From the NCBI GenBank assembly GCA_023460395.1, contig JAEWQB010000024.1, positions 1-64,000 on the forward strand: a stretch of DNA of 64,000 nt, given 5' to 3'. Shown one piece after another: positions 36,339-45,406 of the stretch; position 1 is the stretch's first letter; the number at the start of each line of letters is the position of its first letter. Made by a program: the position numbers and the translations under genes. Origin of the DNA: Pseudomonadota bacterium (GTDB taxonomy: Bacteria > Desulfobacterota > Desulfovibrionia > Desulfovibrionales > Desulfovibrionaceae). The notes beneath the pieces were generated by a model, which did no database searches, was not told where the DNA came from, and saw nothing but the letters and a program-made list of their open reading frames with translations.

Positions 36339-37256
36339 ATGCAGATAGCGATGATCGGCCTCGGGCGGATGGGTATGAACATGGCTCGGCGCCTGCTCCG
36401 CGGCGGGCACGACGTGGTGGTGTGGAACCGCTCGCCGGACAAGGTGCGCCAAATGGTAGCGGAAGGCGCACGCGGACTGACCGGAGAAGACGGTCTGGCG
36501 GACCTGCCCGCCATGCTGGAAACTCCCCGCGCGGTCTGGTGCATGCTTCCCGCTGGTGCCCCCACCCACTCTATTATCGCGGTACTGGCGAACATTCTTT
36601 CGCCGGGCGATGTAGTGATTGAAGGGGGCAATTCCTACTGGCGGGACGATGCGGGACACGCCGCCCAATTGGCGGAACACGCCATCGCCTATGTGGATGC
36701 CGGAGTTTCCGGTGGCGTGTGGGGACTGGAAAACGGGTATTGCACCATGGTAGGAGGTGACGCCGCACAGGTGGCACGCCTTGCTCCCGCGCTGGACACC
36801 CTTGCCCCGCCGCAGGGCTGGCGCCATGTGGGTCCGGTAGGTGCCGGGCATTTCGTCAAAATGGTTCATAACGGCATTGAGTACGCCATGATGGAAGCCT
36901 ACGGCGAAGGGTTTGAGCTTCTGCGCGACGGCCCCTTCCCCGGTTTGGATCTGCAAGGCATCGCGGCCCTGTGGAACAGGGGCAGCGTGGTGCGCTCGTG
37001 GCTGCTGGAACTGCTCGACAGCGCCTTGCAAAAGGATGGCGATCTGGAGGAAGTGAAGGGCTATGTGGACGATTCCGGCGAAGGGCGCTGGACGGTATTG
37101 GAAACCGTCCACTATGGCGTTTCCGCTCCTGTGCTGGCGCAGGCGCTTTATCGCCGTTTCGCTTCGCGGCAGGACGATGCCTTTTCTCACAAGGTGCTCG
37201 CCGCCCTGCGCAACGAATTCGGCGGTCACGCCATCAAAGCACCCGCTGACTCGTAA
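36339..37256 (+). CDS. gnd: 6-phosphogluconate dehydrogenase, decarboxylating (short form)
   Basis: A 305-residue enzyme oxidising 6-phosphogluconate to ribulose 5-phosphate and CO2. N-terminal MQIAMIGLGRMGMNMARRLL binds the dinucleotide, VVWNRSPDKV follows, GNSYWRDD and DAGVSGGVWGLENGYCTMVGGD are signature blocks, and the catalytic Lys is in GHFVKMVHNGIEYAMMEAYGE. It is the short class (about 300 residues, YqeC/GndA type), often NAD-linked. An AAGGAG site precedes the ATG. zwf follows 100 bp downstream. Confidence 0.93.
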   Translation: MQIAMIGLGRMGMNMARRLLRGGHDVVVWNRSPDKVRQMVAEGARGLTGEDGLADLPAMLETPRAVWCMLPAGAPTHSIIAVLANILSPGDVVIEGGNSYWRDDAGHAAQLAEHAIAYVDAGVSGGVWGLENGYCTMVGGDAAQVARLAPALDTLAPPQGWRHVGPVGAGHFVKMVHNGIEYAMMEAYGEGFELLRDGPFPGLDLQGIAALWNRGSVVRSWLLELLDSALQKDGDLEEVKGYVDDSGEGRWTVLETVHYGVSAPVLAQALYRRFASRQDDAFSHKVLAALRNEFGGHAIKAPADS

Positions 37257-37356
37257 AAGCCCCGCGCGGCCTTGTTGACCAGTAGCAGGCCCCTGCGCGA
37301 AGAAATGCCACAACGGACCACACACGCTGTCCCCGGCCCTATGGAGGAGCAAACGC

Positions 37357-39015
37357 ATGGAGCGGGTTTTTTCTCTCGGTCAGCCCAATGTCTGCGCCGA
37401 AACCCCGGCAGATGACTGCGGCATTGTTATTTTCGGCGCATCGGGCGATCTGGTCCGACGAAAACTCATTCCAGCGCTGTACGGGCTATATGCCCGGAAT
37501 CTTCTGCCGGAACGGTTTTATATTCTGGGCTTCGCACGCTCTCCGCTATCGGATGACGCGTTTCGGAACCGCATGCGGGAATCGATTCTCGCCGCGCATG
37601 GAACAAATGCCGCCGCCTCAACGTCTGGCTCTCACACTCCCGGAAGATCTGCTGAATACGACGGGATTGAAAAATCTGTGGACGCGTTTCTTTCCATGTG
37701 CCGCTATGTTTCCGGTGAGTATGACGATTCTGACGCCTACGCGCGATTGCTCTCCCGCTGCTCGCTTTGCGACAAAGATTTTGACGCCTCCGGCAACCGG
37801 CTCTTCTACCTCGCACTACCGCCAAACCTGCACCCCACCGTCACAGAACAGCTTGCCAAGACGGGGCTTACCCGCGAAGGCCCTCGTGGCGAACCGTGGG
37901 CCCGTGTCGTCTTTGAAAAACCTTTCGGGCACGATCTAACCTCCGCGCTGGAGTTGGACAGCCGCCTGAGCCGCACGCTTGATCCTTCTCAAATTTTTCG
38001 CATGGACCACTATCTGGGTAAGGAAACCGTGCAGTCCATTCTTATGTTCCGCTTCGCCAACGCCATTTTTGAACCTCTGTGGAATCGGAGTTACATCGAC
38101 CACATACAGATTACCACGGCGGAGACCCTCGGTGTGGAACATCGAGGTGGCTATTACGACAGAGCGGGCTGCCTCCGCGACATGTTTCAAAACCATATGC
38201 TCCAGATGCTCGCTGTCATCGCCATGGAGCCGCCCACCTCGTTCGCCGCCGAACAAGTACGGGAAGAACGGGTGAAACTTCTGCGCTCCCTGCGTCCATG
38301 GCCTGTGGAGCAGCTTGGTGACTGGGTGGTACGCGGACAATACGCTGCCCCATCCGCTGCGGAACACCCCCCAAAGGCCGCGTTCTCCGCGCAGGTGGGG
38401 TACAAGCAAGAACCGGGGGTGGCCCCCGATTCCCATACGGAAACCTACGTAGCCGCAAAGATACTTATCGATAACTGGCGCTGGCAGGGTGTTCCCTTCA
38501 TGCTGCGCTCCGGCAAAGCGCTGCACCGCAAAGTTTCAGAAATCGCCGTTACCTTCCGCCGCGTGCCGCACCTTCTCTTCGGCATGCAATCCAAGGCGGA
38601 CATGCCCGCCAACGTGCTGGTGCTGCGCATTCAACCCGATGAAGGCATTGATCTGACCATTCAGGCTAAACAGCCCGGTCCCAAATCCTGCATGGCATCC
38701 ATGGCGCTGTCATTCCAATATCGCGACCTGTTCGGTGTAACTCCGCCTGACGCCTATGAACGCCTTTTACTGGATTGCATGCAGGGCGACCGCACTCTTT
38801 TCTGGTCCCGTGAGGAAGTGGACGCGGCGTGGCAACTCATTGACCCCGTTCTTTCCGCATGGCGCGAGCACCCCGAAATTTGCCCTCTGCGCCAGTATCC
38901 TGCCGGAAGTTGGGGACCGGACGCCGCGGACGAACTTATCCGGGCCAGCGGAGGGCGCTGGCGCAGACCGCCGGAACTGGGGGGCACACACTATCCCGAA
39001 CAAGGCTCGGAATAA
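37357..39015 (+). CDS. zwf: Glucose-6-phosphate 1-dehydrogenase
   Basis: A 552-residue enzyme that opens the oxidative pentose phosphate pathway. IVIFGASGDLVRRKLIPALYGLY is the NADP site. VVFEKPFGHDLTSA and RMDHYLGKETVQSILMFRFAN hold the substrate-binding and catalytic residues. The usual length is about 490; the extra residues lie in an insertion around 75-105 and at the C-terminus. Together with gnd it supplies NADPH and pentoses. Confidence 0.95.
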   Translation: MERVFSLGQPNVCAETPADDCGIVIFGASGDLVRRKLIPALYGLYARNLLPERFYILGFARSPLSDDAFRNRMRESILAAHGTNAAASTSGSHTPGRSAEYDGIEKSVDAFLSMCRYVSGEYDDSDAYARLLSRCSLCDKDFDASGNRLFYLALPPNLHPTVTEQLAKTGLTREGPRGEPWARVVFEKPFGHDLTSALELDSRLSRTLDPSQIFRMDHYLGKETVQSILMFRFANAIFEPLWNRSYIDHIQITTAETLGVEHRGGYYDRAGCLRDMFQNHMLQMLAVIAMEPPTSFAAEQVREERVKLLRSLRPWPVEQLGDWVVRGQYAAPSAAEHPPKAAFSAQVGYKQEPGVAPDSHTETYVAAKILIDNWRWQGVPFMLRSGKALHRKVSEIAVTFRRVPHLLFGMQSKADMPANVLVLRIQPDEGIDLTIQAKQPGPKSCMASMALSFQYRDLFGVTPPDAYERLLLDCMQGDRTLFWSREEVDAAWQLIDPVLSAWREHPEICPLRQYPAGSWGPDAADELIRASGGRWRRPPELGGTHYPEQGSE

Positions 39016-39108
39016 CCGCTATTTGCCAAGCGGGCCAATTTCGACTATTCCCAAAACCATTCACACAACCCGAACGCAAATCCGGCAAGCCCGGTACGGA
39101 TATTCCAC

Positions 39109-39765
39109 ATGCGCAACGCCTCGACTGGCCTTACTCCTGAAGCCCTTCCCTCTCTCGCACTAACAGGGCTGGGCACCCTCGCTTTTGCCATTATGGGCTG
39201 TTGGTTTTTAAGCACCGTGTTTTTTATCCTTTTCGGGTTTTCCTTACACTTCTTCCGCGACCCGGAACGAGTAGTGCCCACCACCCCCGATATTGCGGTG
39301 AGTCCTGCGGACGGCAAAATAATAAAAATACAAAATATGCCCGATCCCTTCACCGGCGAATCTCGCCAGTGCGTGTGCGTTTTCATGAATGTATTCAGCG
39401 TTCACGTAAACCGCGCCCCTGTGGATGGTACGGTGGGGGGCATTCAGTACCACGCGGGTAAATTTTTCAACGCCGCATGGGACAAAGCCAGTACGGATAA
39501 CGAGCGCTGCGCTTACACCATTCAGCCCGCCAATGGCGAACCGTGGACCATGGTGCAAATTGCCGGACTTATCGCCCGGCGCATTGTCTGCCGGGTGGAG
39601 GAAGGGGACTCTCTGCGGCGTGGCGAACGCTTTGGCATGATCAAATTCGGTTCGCGGGTTGACCTTTATCTCCCCGGCGACTATGTTCCCGCTGTACGCA
39701 TCGGCGAACAGGTCTTCGCCGGACAGTCCGTCATCGCCCGCAAAAACGGCGATTCGGCAAGCTAA
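39109..39765 (+). CDS. psd: Phosphatidylserine decarboxylase proenzyme (PSD-A type)
   Basis: A 218-residue inner-membrane enzyme converting phosphatidylserine to phosphatidylethanolamine. An N-terminal hydrophobic segment is followed by FFRDPERVVP, SPADGKI, FMNVFSVHVNRAPVDG and the self-cleavage site FGSRVDLYLP, where the Ser becomes the pyruvoyl cofactor. The short length is that of the archaeal-type (PSD-A) group. The ribosome site before the ATG is weak. pssA follows 46 bp later. Confidence 0.94.
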   Translation: MRNASTGLTPEALPSLALTGLGTLAFAIMGCWFLSTVFFILFGFSLHFFRDPERVVPTTPDIAVSPADGKIIKIQNMPDPFTGESRQCVCVFMNVFSVHVNRAPVDGTVGGIQYHAGKFFNAAWDKASTDNERCAYTIQPANGEPWTMVQIAGLIARRIVCRVEEGDSLRRGERFGMIKFGSRVDLYLPGDYVPAVRIGEQVFAGQSVIARKNGDSAS

Positions 39766-39811
39766 CACATCGGAATAACGAGAAAATCTCGTTAGGCACA
39801 CTGGAACGGAT

Positions 39812-40561
39812 ATGAGCACCGAACGCGCGACACCTCGCAGAGGGGTGTACATTCTTCCCAATCTCTTCACGACTGCCAGCCTTTTCGCCGGTTTCGTGGG
39901 GTTGATATGGGCATCCGAGGGCAACTATGCCCTGTGCGCCACGGCTATTCTGTTTTCCGCGCTCATGGACGGGCTGGATGGCAAAGTAGCCCGGCTCACA
40001 AATACCGCCAGCGAATTCGGCGTACAGTACGACTCGCTGGCAGACCTCGTGGCCTTCGGGGTAGTACCGGGCTTCATGCTCTATTCGTGGCAACTGCACC
40101 AATTCGGTCGTCTGGGCATTGCGGTGGCGTTCCTCTTTGCGGCATGCAGTGCGCTGCGCTTGGCCCGCTTTAACGTTTCCACCGCCGTTACCCCCAAAAA
40201 ATTCTTCATCGGTCTGCCCACCCCCGCTGGTGGCTGCACACTGGCTACGCTGGTCTTTTTCGAGCCATATCTGCCCGAATATCTGACGCAATATTTCGCG
40301 CCGTTCGCCCTTGCGCTGACCTTCATCATTTCTTTCTTGCTGGTCAGCCGGGTGCGCTACGCCTCGTTCAAAGAGTATGGGTTCCTCAAGGCCCATCCCT
40401 TCTCTTCCATGGTTTCCGCCATTCTGCTTTTCGTGCTCATCGCTTCCGAGCCGAAGCTTCTGGGATTCGTGGTGTTTGCCGGCTACATTATTTCCGGCCC
40501 CGTATACACCTTCGCATTCCTATCCCGCCGCTCCTCCAAGCTACTAAGCGACCTATCGTAA
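39812..40561 (+). CDS. pssA: CDP-diacylglycerol--serine O-phosphatidyltransferase
   Basis: A 249-residue inner-membrane enzyme making phosphatidylserine. The CDP-alcohol phosphotransferase motif is DGKVARLTNTASEFGVQYDSLAD (shown here in two parts: DGKVAR and the GVQYDSLAD Asp pair). About eight membrane helices are predicted. It directly follows psd, so two successive steps of PE synthesis are co-transcribed. A 7-bp hairpin (40548-40554 with 40564-40570) straddles the stop codon but lacks a U-run. Confidence 0.93.
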   Translation: MSTERATPRRGVYILPNLFTTASLFAGFVGLIWASEGNYALCATAILFSALMDGLDGKVARLTNTASEFGVQYDSLADLVAFGVVPGFMLYSWQLHQFGRLGIAVAFLFAACSALRLARFNVSTAVTPKKFFIGLPTPAGGCTLATLVFFEPYLPEYLTQYFAPFALALTFIISFLLVSRVRYASFKEYGFLKAHPFSSMVSAILLFVLIASEPKLLGFVVFAGYIISGPVYTFAFLSRRSSKLLSDLS

Positions 40562-40666
40562 ACAGGTCGCGCGCGTAGCGCCCAAGTCCCCCTTTCCAGA
40601 CCTTCGTCCGTCCTGACTAGACGGGCCGCATCGCGGACTATCCGCACCGGGCACAGGAGCATCCCC

Positions 40667-40777
40667 ATGGTACAGACCTCTACATTTCTCGACCGCCGGT
40701 CCCTGAATCATCTGTCGTACACTCGGCAGTATACAGACCTGCGACTATCGCATGGCGTTCTCCGGCAAACGCTCTAG
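40667..40777 (+). CDS. Possible leader peptide upstream of leuA
   Basis: A 36-codon open frame in the 277-bp gap before leuA, with an AGGAG site 7 nt before its ATG. It encodes seven leucines, including one CTA codon that is rare in this GC-rich genome (in LRLSHG). It stops 61 bp before leuA. A small hairpin CGCGG/CCGCG lies between it and leuA. The Leu content is above average but not a run, and no classic terminator is visible. It could be an attenuation leader, an unrelated small protein or chance. Confidence 0.3.
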   Translation: MVQTSTFLDRRSLNHLSYTRQYTDLRLSHGVLRQTL

Positions 40778-40838
40778 GTCCATGTATCCCAAATTCCTAT
40801 CATAACCGCGGCCCTGCCGCGTCACACAGGAGCCAAGC

Positions 40839-42362
40839 ATGTCCGACAGGATGTATATTTTTGATACCACTCTGCGCGATGGAGAACAGTCCCCCGGCGC
40901 AACGATGAACATTCAGGAAAAAATTCGTCTCGCCCATCAGTTGGAAGCACTGGGAGTGGACATTCTGGAAGCTGGCTTCCCCGCCTCCAGCCAAGGCGAT
41001 TTCGATGCCGTGCGTACCATTGCCGGTGCCGTGAAAGAGTGTCAGGTCGCCGGGCTTTCCCGCGCCATGCAATCGGACATTGACCGCTGCTGGGAAGCCA
41101 TCAAGGACGCAGCGAACCCGCGCATTCACACCTTTCTCGCCACCAGCCCTGTGCATATGGAATACAAGCTGCGCAAAAGCCCCGAACAGGTGCTGGAAAT
41201 GGCCCGCGCCGCTGTCACCCACGCCGCACGCTACACCTCCAACGTGGAATTTTCCGCCGAGGACGCTTCCCGCTCGGACTGGGACTTTCTGGCAAAGGTG
41301 GTAGAAACCGTCATTGCCGCCGGGGCAACCACCATCAATATTCCCGACACCGTGGGATACGCCCAGCCGCAGGAATTCGGCGACATGATCGCCTACGTTA
41401 TTGAGCACGCCGCCAATAGCCACAAAGCCATTTTCAGCGTGCATTGCCACAACGATCTGGGCCTCGGTGTGGCCAACACGCTCTCTGCCCTGAAGGCCGG
41501 CGCGCGGCAGGCGGAAGTGACACTCAGCGGCATTGGTGAACGCGCGGGCAACGCCTCGCTGGAAGAAGTTGTCATGGCGCTGCATACCCGCTCCGGCTAC
41601 TACCAGTTGGAAAACCGCATCGCCACTGAGCAGATTTTCCCCTCGTGCCGGTTGCTCTCCATGATCATCGGGCAGCCCATTCCGCCGTACAAGGCTATCG
41701 TGGGGGCCAACGCCTTCGCGCACGAGTCCGGCATCCATCAGGACGGCATGCTCAAAAATCGCGAAACTTACGAAATTATGACCCCCGCGTCCGTGGGCCG
41801 GATGAAAACCGACATTGTGCTCGGCAAGCATTCCGGGCGCAACGCCATCAAGACCAAGGTGGAAGAGCTGGGCCACAAGCTCACCGACGACCAGATACAG
41901 ATTGTTTTCGAGGCTATCAAACGTCTCGCGGACAAGAAAGAAAAGGTATACGACGAGGACATCGAAGCGCTGATTCACGAAGAAGTGTTCCGCATTCCCG
42001 ACAAGTACCGCCTGAAACACCTTTCCGTGCAGGCCAGTGATGTAGGGGTTCCCCCTTCCGCCGCTGTCGTCATGGATGTGGCGGAAGAAGAAAAATGCCA
42101 CACAACCTTCGGGGTCGGACCTATTGACGCGGTGTTCAACTCCATTGCACAAATCGTGGGTCGCACCCCCACCCTGAAGCGCTACACGGTGAACGCCATC
42201 ACCGGCGGCAGCGACGCACAGGGCGAAGTAACCGTCAGGCTCGAAGAAAACGGCACGGAATCCGTGGGACGCGGCTCGGCACCAGATATTATCGTCGCCA
42301 GCGCACGGGCGTATCTCAATGCGTTGAACCGACTGGCGAAGAAGGAAAAGGAGGACAACTAG
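40839..42362 (+). CDS. leuA: 2-isopropylmalate synthase
   Basis: A 507-residue enzyme condensing acetyl-CoA and 2-oxoisovalerate, the first committed step of leucine synthesis. FDTTLRDGEQSPGATM, the HCHNDLGLGVAN metal motif and GANAFAHESGIHQDG are HMG-CoA-lyase-like family signatures. The C-terminal LeuA dimer/regulatory domain (about residues 380-505) is intact, so leucine feedback inhibition is expected. AGGAG precedes the ATG, and leuC starts 1 bp after the stop. Confidence 0.97.
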   Translation: MSDRMYIFDTTLRDGEQSPGATMNIQEKIRLAHQLEALGVDILEAGFPASSQGDFDAVRTIAGAVKECQVAGLSRAMQSDIDRCWEAIKDAANPRIHTFLATSPVHMEYKLRKSPEQVLEMARAAVTHAARYTSNVEFSAEDASRSDWDFLAKVVETVIAAGATTINIPDTVGYAQPQEFGDMIAYVIEHAANSHKAIFSVHCHNDLGLGVANTLSALKAGARQAEVTLSGIGERAGNASLEEVVMALHTRSGYYQLENRIATEQIFPSCRLLSMIIGQPIPPYKAIVGANAFAHESGIHQDGMLKNRETYEIMTPASVGRMKTDIVLGKHSGRNAIKTKVEELGHKLTDDQIQIVFEAIKRLADKKEKVYDEDIEALIHEEVFRIPDKYRLKHLSVQASDVGVPPSAAVVMDVAEEEKCHTTFGVGPIDAVFNSIAQIVGRTPTLKRYTVNAITGGSDAQGEVTVRLEENGTESVGRGSAPDIIVASARAYLNALNRLAKKEKEDN

Positions 42363-42363
42363 G

Positions 42364-43620
42364 ATGGCTCATACCCTTGTGCAGAAAATTCTGCAAAAGC
42401 ACACCGACCAGCAGATCACCGAGGCGGGACAAATCGTCCAATGCAACGTCTCGCTGGCGCTGGCCAACGACATCACCGCACCGCTGGCCATCAAGTCCTT
42501 CCGCGCCATGGGCGCAACGAAGGTGTTTGACAAGGACCACGTGGCCCTTGTGATGGACCACTTCACCCCGCAAAAGGACATTGCGTCCGCTATTCAGGTG
42601 AAGAACACCCGTGAGTTCGCGCTTGAGCAAAACATTACTCACTACTACGAAGGCGGCGACTGCGGCGTGGAACACGCGCTGTTGCCGGAACTGGGCCTTG
42701 TAGGTCCGGGCGACATCGTAGTCGGCGCGGATTCCCACACCTGCACCTATGGCGGCCTTGGCGCATTCGCCACCGGCCTTGGTTCCACCGACGTGGCTGG
42801 TGCCATGGCACTGGGCAGCACGTGGTTTAAGGTACCCCAGACCATCCGTGTGGAATACACGGGCACACTGCCCGCGCATGTGGGAGCCAAAGATCTTATT
42901 TTACGCCTCATCGGCGAAATTGGCGTGGCTGGTGCGCTCTACAAGGCGCTGGAATTCGGCGGTCCCGTGGTGGACGCGCTGGATGTGGAAGGACGCATGT
43001 GCATCGCCAATATGGCTATTGAGGCAGGCGGCAAATGTGGCCTGTTCCCGGCGGACGACAAAACGCTGGCCTATACCTCCCAGCGCGGTCGCAAGGACCA
43101 ACCCCTCAGCGCAGATCCCGGTGCCGTATATGAGCGCTTCGTCACCTTTGACGTATCGGGCATGTCGCCGCAGGTAGCCTGCCCCCACCTGCCTGAAAAC
43201 GTAAAGCCTGTGGAAGACGTGCGCAACGTCCGCGTGAATCAGGTCGTTGTGGGTTCCTGCACCAATGGACGCATCAGCGACCTGCGCGAAGCCGCAGCCG
43301 TGCTCAAGGGCCGCAAGGTCGCCAAGCACGTGCGAGCCATTGTGCTGCCCGCTACCCCCGGCATCTGGAAGCAGGCACTGCGCGAAGGCCTTATTGAAAC
43401 CTTCATGGATGCGGGCTGTATTGTCGGCCCTGCCACCTGCGGCCCCTGCCTGGGCGGTCACATGGGCATTCTCGCCGATGGCGAAGTGGCTATTGCCACC
43501 ACCAACCGCAACTTCCGTGGTCGCATGGGCAGCCTTGAATCGGAAGTGTATCTGGCAAGCCCCTGCGTGGCTGCCGCCTCGGCTGTCGCCGGGGAAATCG
43601 CCGACCCGCGCGCACTGTAG
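42364..43620 (+). CDS. leuC: 3-isopropylmalate dehydratase large subunit
   Basis: A 418-residue aconitase-family subunit with a [4Fe-4S] cluster. VVGADSHTCTYGGLGAF, VVGSCTNGRISDLREAA and GPATCGPCLGGHMG provide the three cluster cysteines. The length of about 420 is that of the LeuC2 (archaeal/bacterial HACN-like) class, which fits the short LeuD. AAGGAGG overlaps the end of leuA. Confidence 0.97.
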   Translation: MAHTLVQKILQKHTDQQITEAGQIVQCNVSLALANDITAPLAIKSFRAMGATKVFDKDHVALVMDHFTPQKDIASAIQVKNTREFALEQNITHYYEGGDCGVEHALLPELGLVGPGDIVVGADSHTCTYGGLGAFATGLGSTDVAGAMALGSTWFKVPQTIRVEYTGTLPAHVGAKDLILRLIGEIGVAGALYKALEFGGPVVDALDVEGRMCIANMAIEAGGKCGLFPADDKTLAYTSQRGRKDQPLSADPGAVYERFVTFDVSGMSPQVACPHLPENVKPVEDVRNVRVNQVVVGSCTNGRISDLREAAAVLKGRKVAKHVRAIVLPATPGIWKQALREGLIETFMDAGCIVGPATCGPCLGGHMGILADGEVAIATTNRNFRGRMGSLESEVYLASPCVAAASAVAGEIADPRAL

Positions 43621-43639
43621 CAGGAAAGGAGATCGCATC

Positions 43640-44137
43640 ATGAACTATAACGGTACCGCCCACAAAGTGGGTGATCATATCGATACAGACGCCATCATCC
43701 CCGCACGGTTTCTTGTCACCACCGACACCAAAGAACTGGGTGCCAACTGCATGGAAGGACTGGAAGCGGGCTGGGTGAAACGCGTCAACGACGGCGACAT
43801 CATGGTCGCCGGGGTAAACTTCGGCTGTGGCTCTTCCCGCGAGCATGCCCCCCTGTCCATTCTGGGTGCGGGCATTCCCGTGGTTATTGCCCATTCCTTT
43901 GCCCGTATCTTTTACCGCAACAGTTTCAATATGGGCCTGCTGCTTATTGAAGTTGGTGACGATATTGACAAAATAGGTGATCGTGATTCGCTGACCGTAG
44001 ATGTGGAAAAGGGTGTCATCATCAACCACACCTCCGGCGTTAATATAGCCTACCCCCCGCTGCCCGCGTTCATGCGTGAATTTCTCGACAAAGGGGGGCT
44101 TATCCCCTACGTGCGGGAAAAGCTGAACGTCCGATAA
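43640..44137 (+). CDS. leuD: 3-isopropylmalate dehydratase small subunit
   Basis: A 165-residue swivel-domain partner of LeuC. DHIDTDAIIPARFL and GVNFGCGSSREHAPLSILGAGIPVVIAHSFARIFYRN are diagnostic. The open frame extends upstream over leuC, but AGGAAAGGAG and family length place the start at 43640. Confidence 0.97.
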   Translation: MNYNGTAHKVGDHIDTDAIIPARFLVTTDTKELGANCMEGLEAGWVKRVNDGDIMVAGVNFGCGSSREHAPLSILGAGIPVVIAHSFARIFYRNSFNMGLLLIEVGDDIDKIGDRDSLTVDVEKGVIINHTSGVNIAYPPLPAFMREFLDKGGLIPYVREKLNVR

Positions 44138-44158
44138 CGTAACCTTTTCGGAGCAACC

Positions 44159-45232
44159 ATGAAGATGAATATCTGCCTGATGCCGGGTGACGGCATCGGC
44201 CCGGAGATCGTGGAACAGGCCGTGGCCGTGCTGGACACCGTAGCCGCCAAGTTTGGTCATAGCGTAGAATACACTCACGCCCTCATCGGCGGCGTTGCCA
44301 TAGACGCCACCGGCAACCCCCTGCCCGACGAAACCGTGGCGGCCTGCAAAGCGGCTGACGCCGTTCTTCTGGGTGCAGTGGGTGGTCCCAAGTGGGATTC
44401 CCTGCCCGGCGACCAGCGCCCGGAAAAGGGATTGCTGGGTATTCGCAAGGCACTGGGCCTGTTCGCCAACCTGCGTCCCGCCAAGCTGTTCCCCGAACTG
44501 TCCAAAGCGTGCTTCCTGCGCCCCGACATCGTGAAGGACGGCATTGACGTGATGGTCGTGCGTGAACTGACGGGCTGCATTTACTTTGGTCAACCCGTGG
44601 GACGCGAAATGCGCGACGGCAAACGCGCCGCCTTCAACACCATGGTGTATGACGAGGAAGAAGTGCGCCGTATCGCCCGGCTGGCGTTTGACACCGCCAT
44701 GAAACGGGAAAAACGCCTGTGCTCTGTGGACAAAGCCAACGTGCTGGAAGTTTCCCGCCTGTGGCGTGAAGTGGTGGAAGAAGTCGCGAAGGAATATCCT
44801 GAAGTAGAACTTTCCCATATGTACGTAGACAACGCAGCCATGCAGTTGGTGCGCAACCCCAACCAGTTCGACGTCATCGTGACCGGCAACCTGTTTGGCG
44901 ACATTCTCTCGGACGAGGCCGCCGTTATCACCGGCTCCATCGGCATGCTGCCTTCGGCTTCTCTGGGCGCTTCCGGTCCCGGCCTGTACGAGCCGATTCA
45001 TGGCTCCGCCCCTGATATTGCCGGACAGAACAAGGCCAACCCGCTTGCCACCATTCTGTCCATCGCCATGATGCTGCGCTATGCCTTCGGCCTCACCAGT
45101 GAGGCTGATGTCATTGAACAGGCCGTACAACGCGTATTGCAGGAAGGCTACCGCACCGGCGATATTATGGAAGACGGCAAGAGCCTTGTGGGCTGCAACA
45201 CCATGGGCAATCTTGTAAAAGAACGTATATAA
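44159..45232 (+). CDS. leuB: 3-isopropylmalate dehydrogenase
   Basis: A 357-residue NAD-dependent oxidative decarboxylase completing the leucine branch. MPGDGIGPEIVEQAV, GAVGGPKWD, RELTGCIYFGQP and NLFGDILSDEAAVITGSIGMLPSASLG are family signatures. It is 21 bp after leuD, closing a leuACDB operon. Confidence 0.97.
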   Translation: MKMNICLMPGDGIGPEIVEQAVAVLDTVAAKFGHSVEYTHALIGGVAIDATGNPLPDETVAACKAADAVLLGAVGGPKWDSLPGDQRPEKGLLGIRKALGLFANLRPAKLFPELSKACFLRPDIVKDGIDVMVVRELTGCIYFGQPVGREMRDGKRAAFNTMVYDEEEVRRIARLAFDTAMKREKRLCSVDKANVLEVSRLWREVVEEVAKEYPEVELSHMYVDNAAMQLVRNPNQFDVIVTGNLFGDILSDEAAVITGSIGMLPSASLGASGPGLYEPIHGSAPDIAGQNKANPLATILSIAMMLRYAFGLTSEADVIEQAVQRVLQEGYRTGDIMEDGKSLVGCNTMGNLVKERI

Positions 45233-45406
45233 ATAAACGCATAAAAATGACGCATGTGAAGTAAACGCAACCGTTTTTCTTATGCGAATTAGCCGGTGGT
45301 ACAAAAATTCCTTTGTATCACCGGCAATATTTTTCTTCCTTTTACCTTCCTCTTGCCTTTTCCTTCTAGTGAGCTACAGTCCGCCAATCTCTCAAGCCGG
45401 AGGCTC

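Noticed and set aside
40562..40838. T-box riboswitch before leuA
   Set aside because: No GGTGGNACCGCG T-box core; ACCGCGG near 40806 is only part of a small GC hairpin.
40800..42152. 450-codon minus-strand open frame
   Set aside because: Antisense shadow of leuA; no family resemblance.
43490..45304. 604-codon minus-strand open frame
   Set aside because: Antisense to leuC, leuD and leuB; Gly/His/Phe-rich shadow translation.
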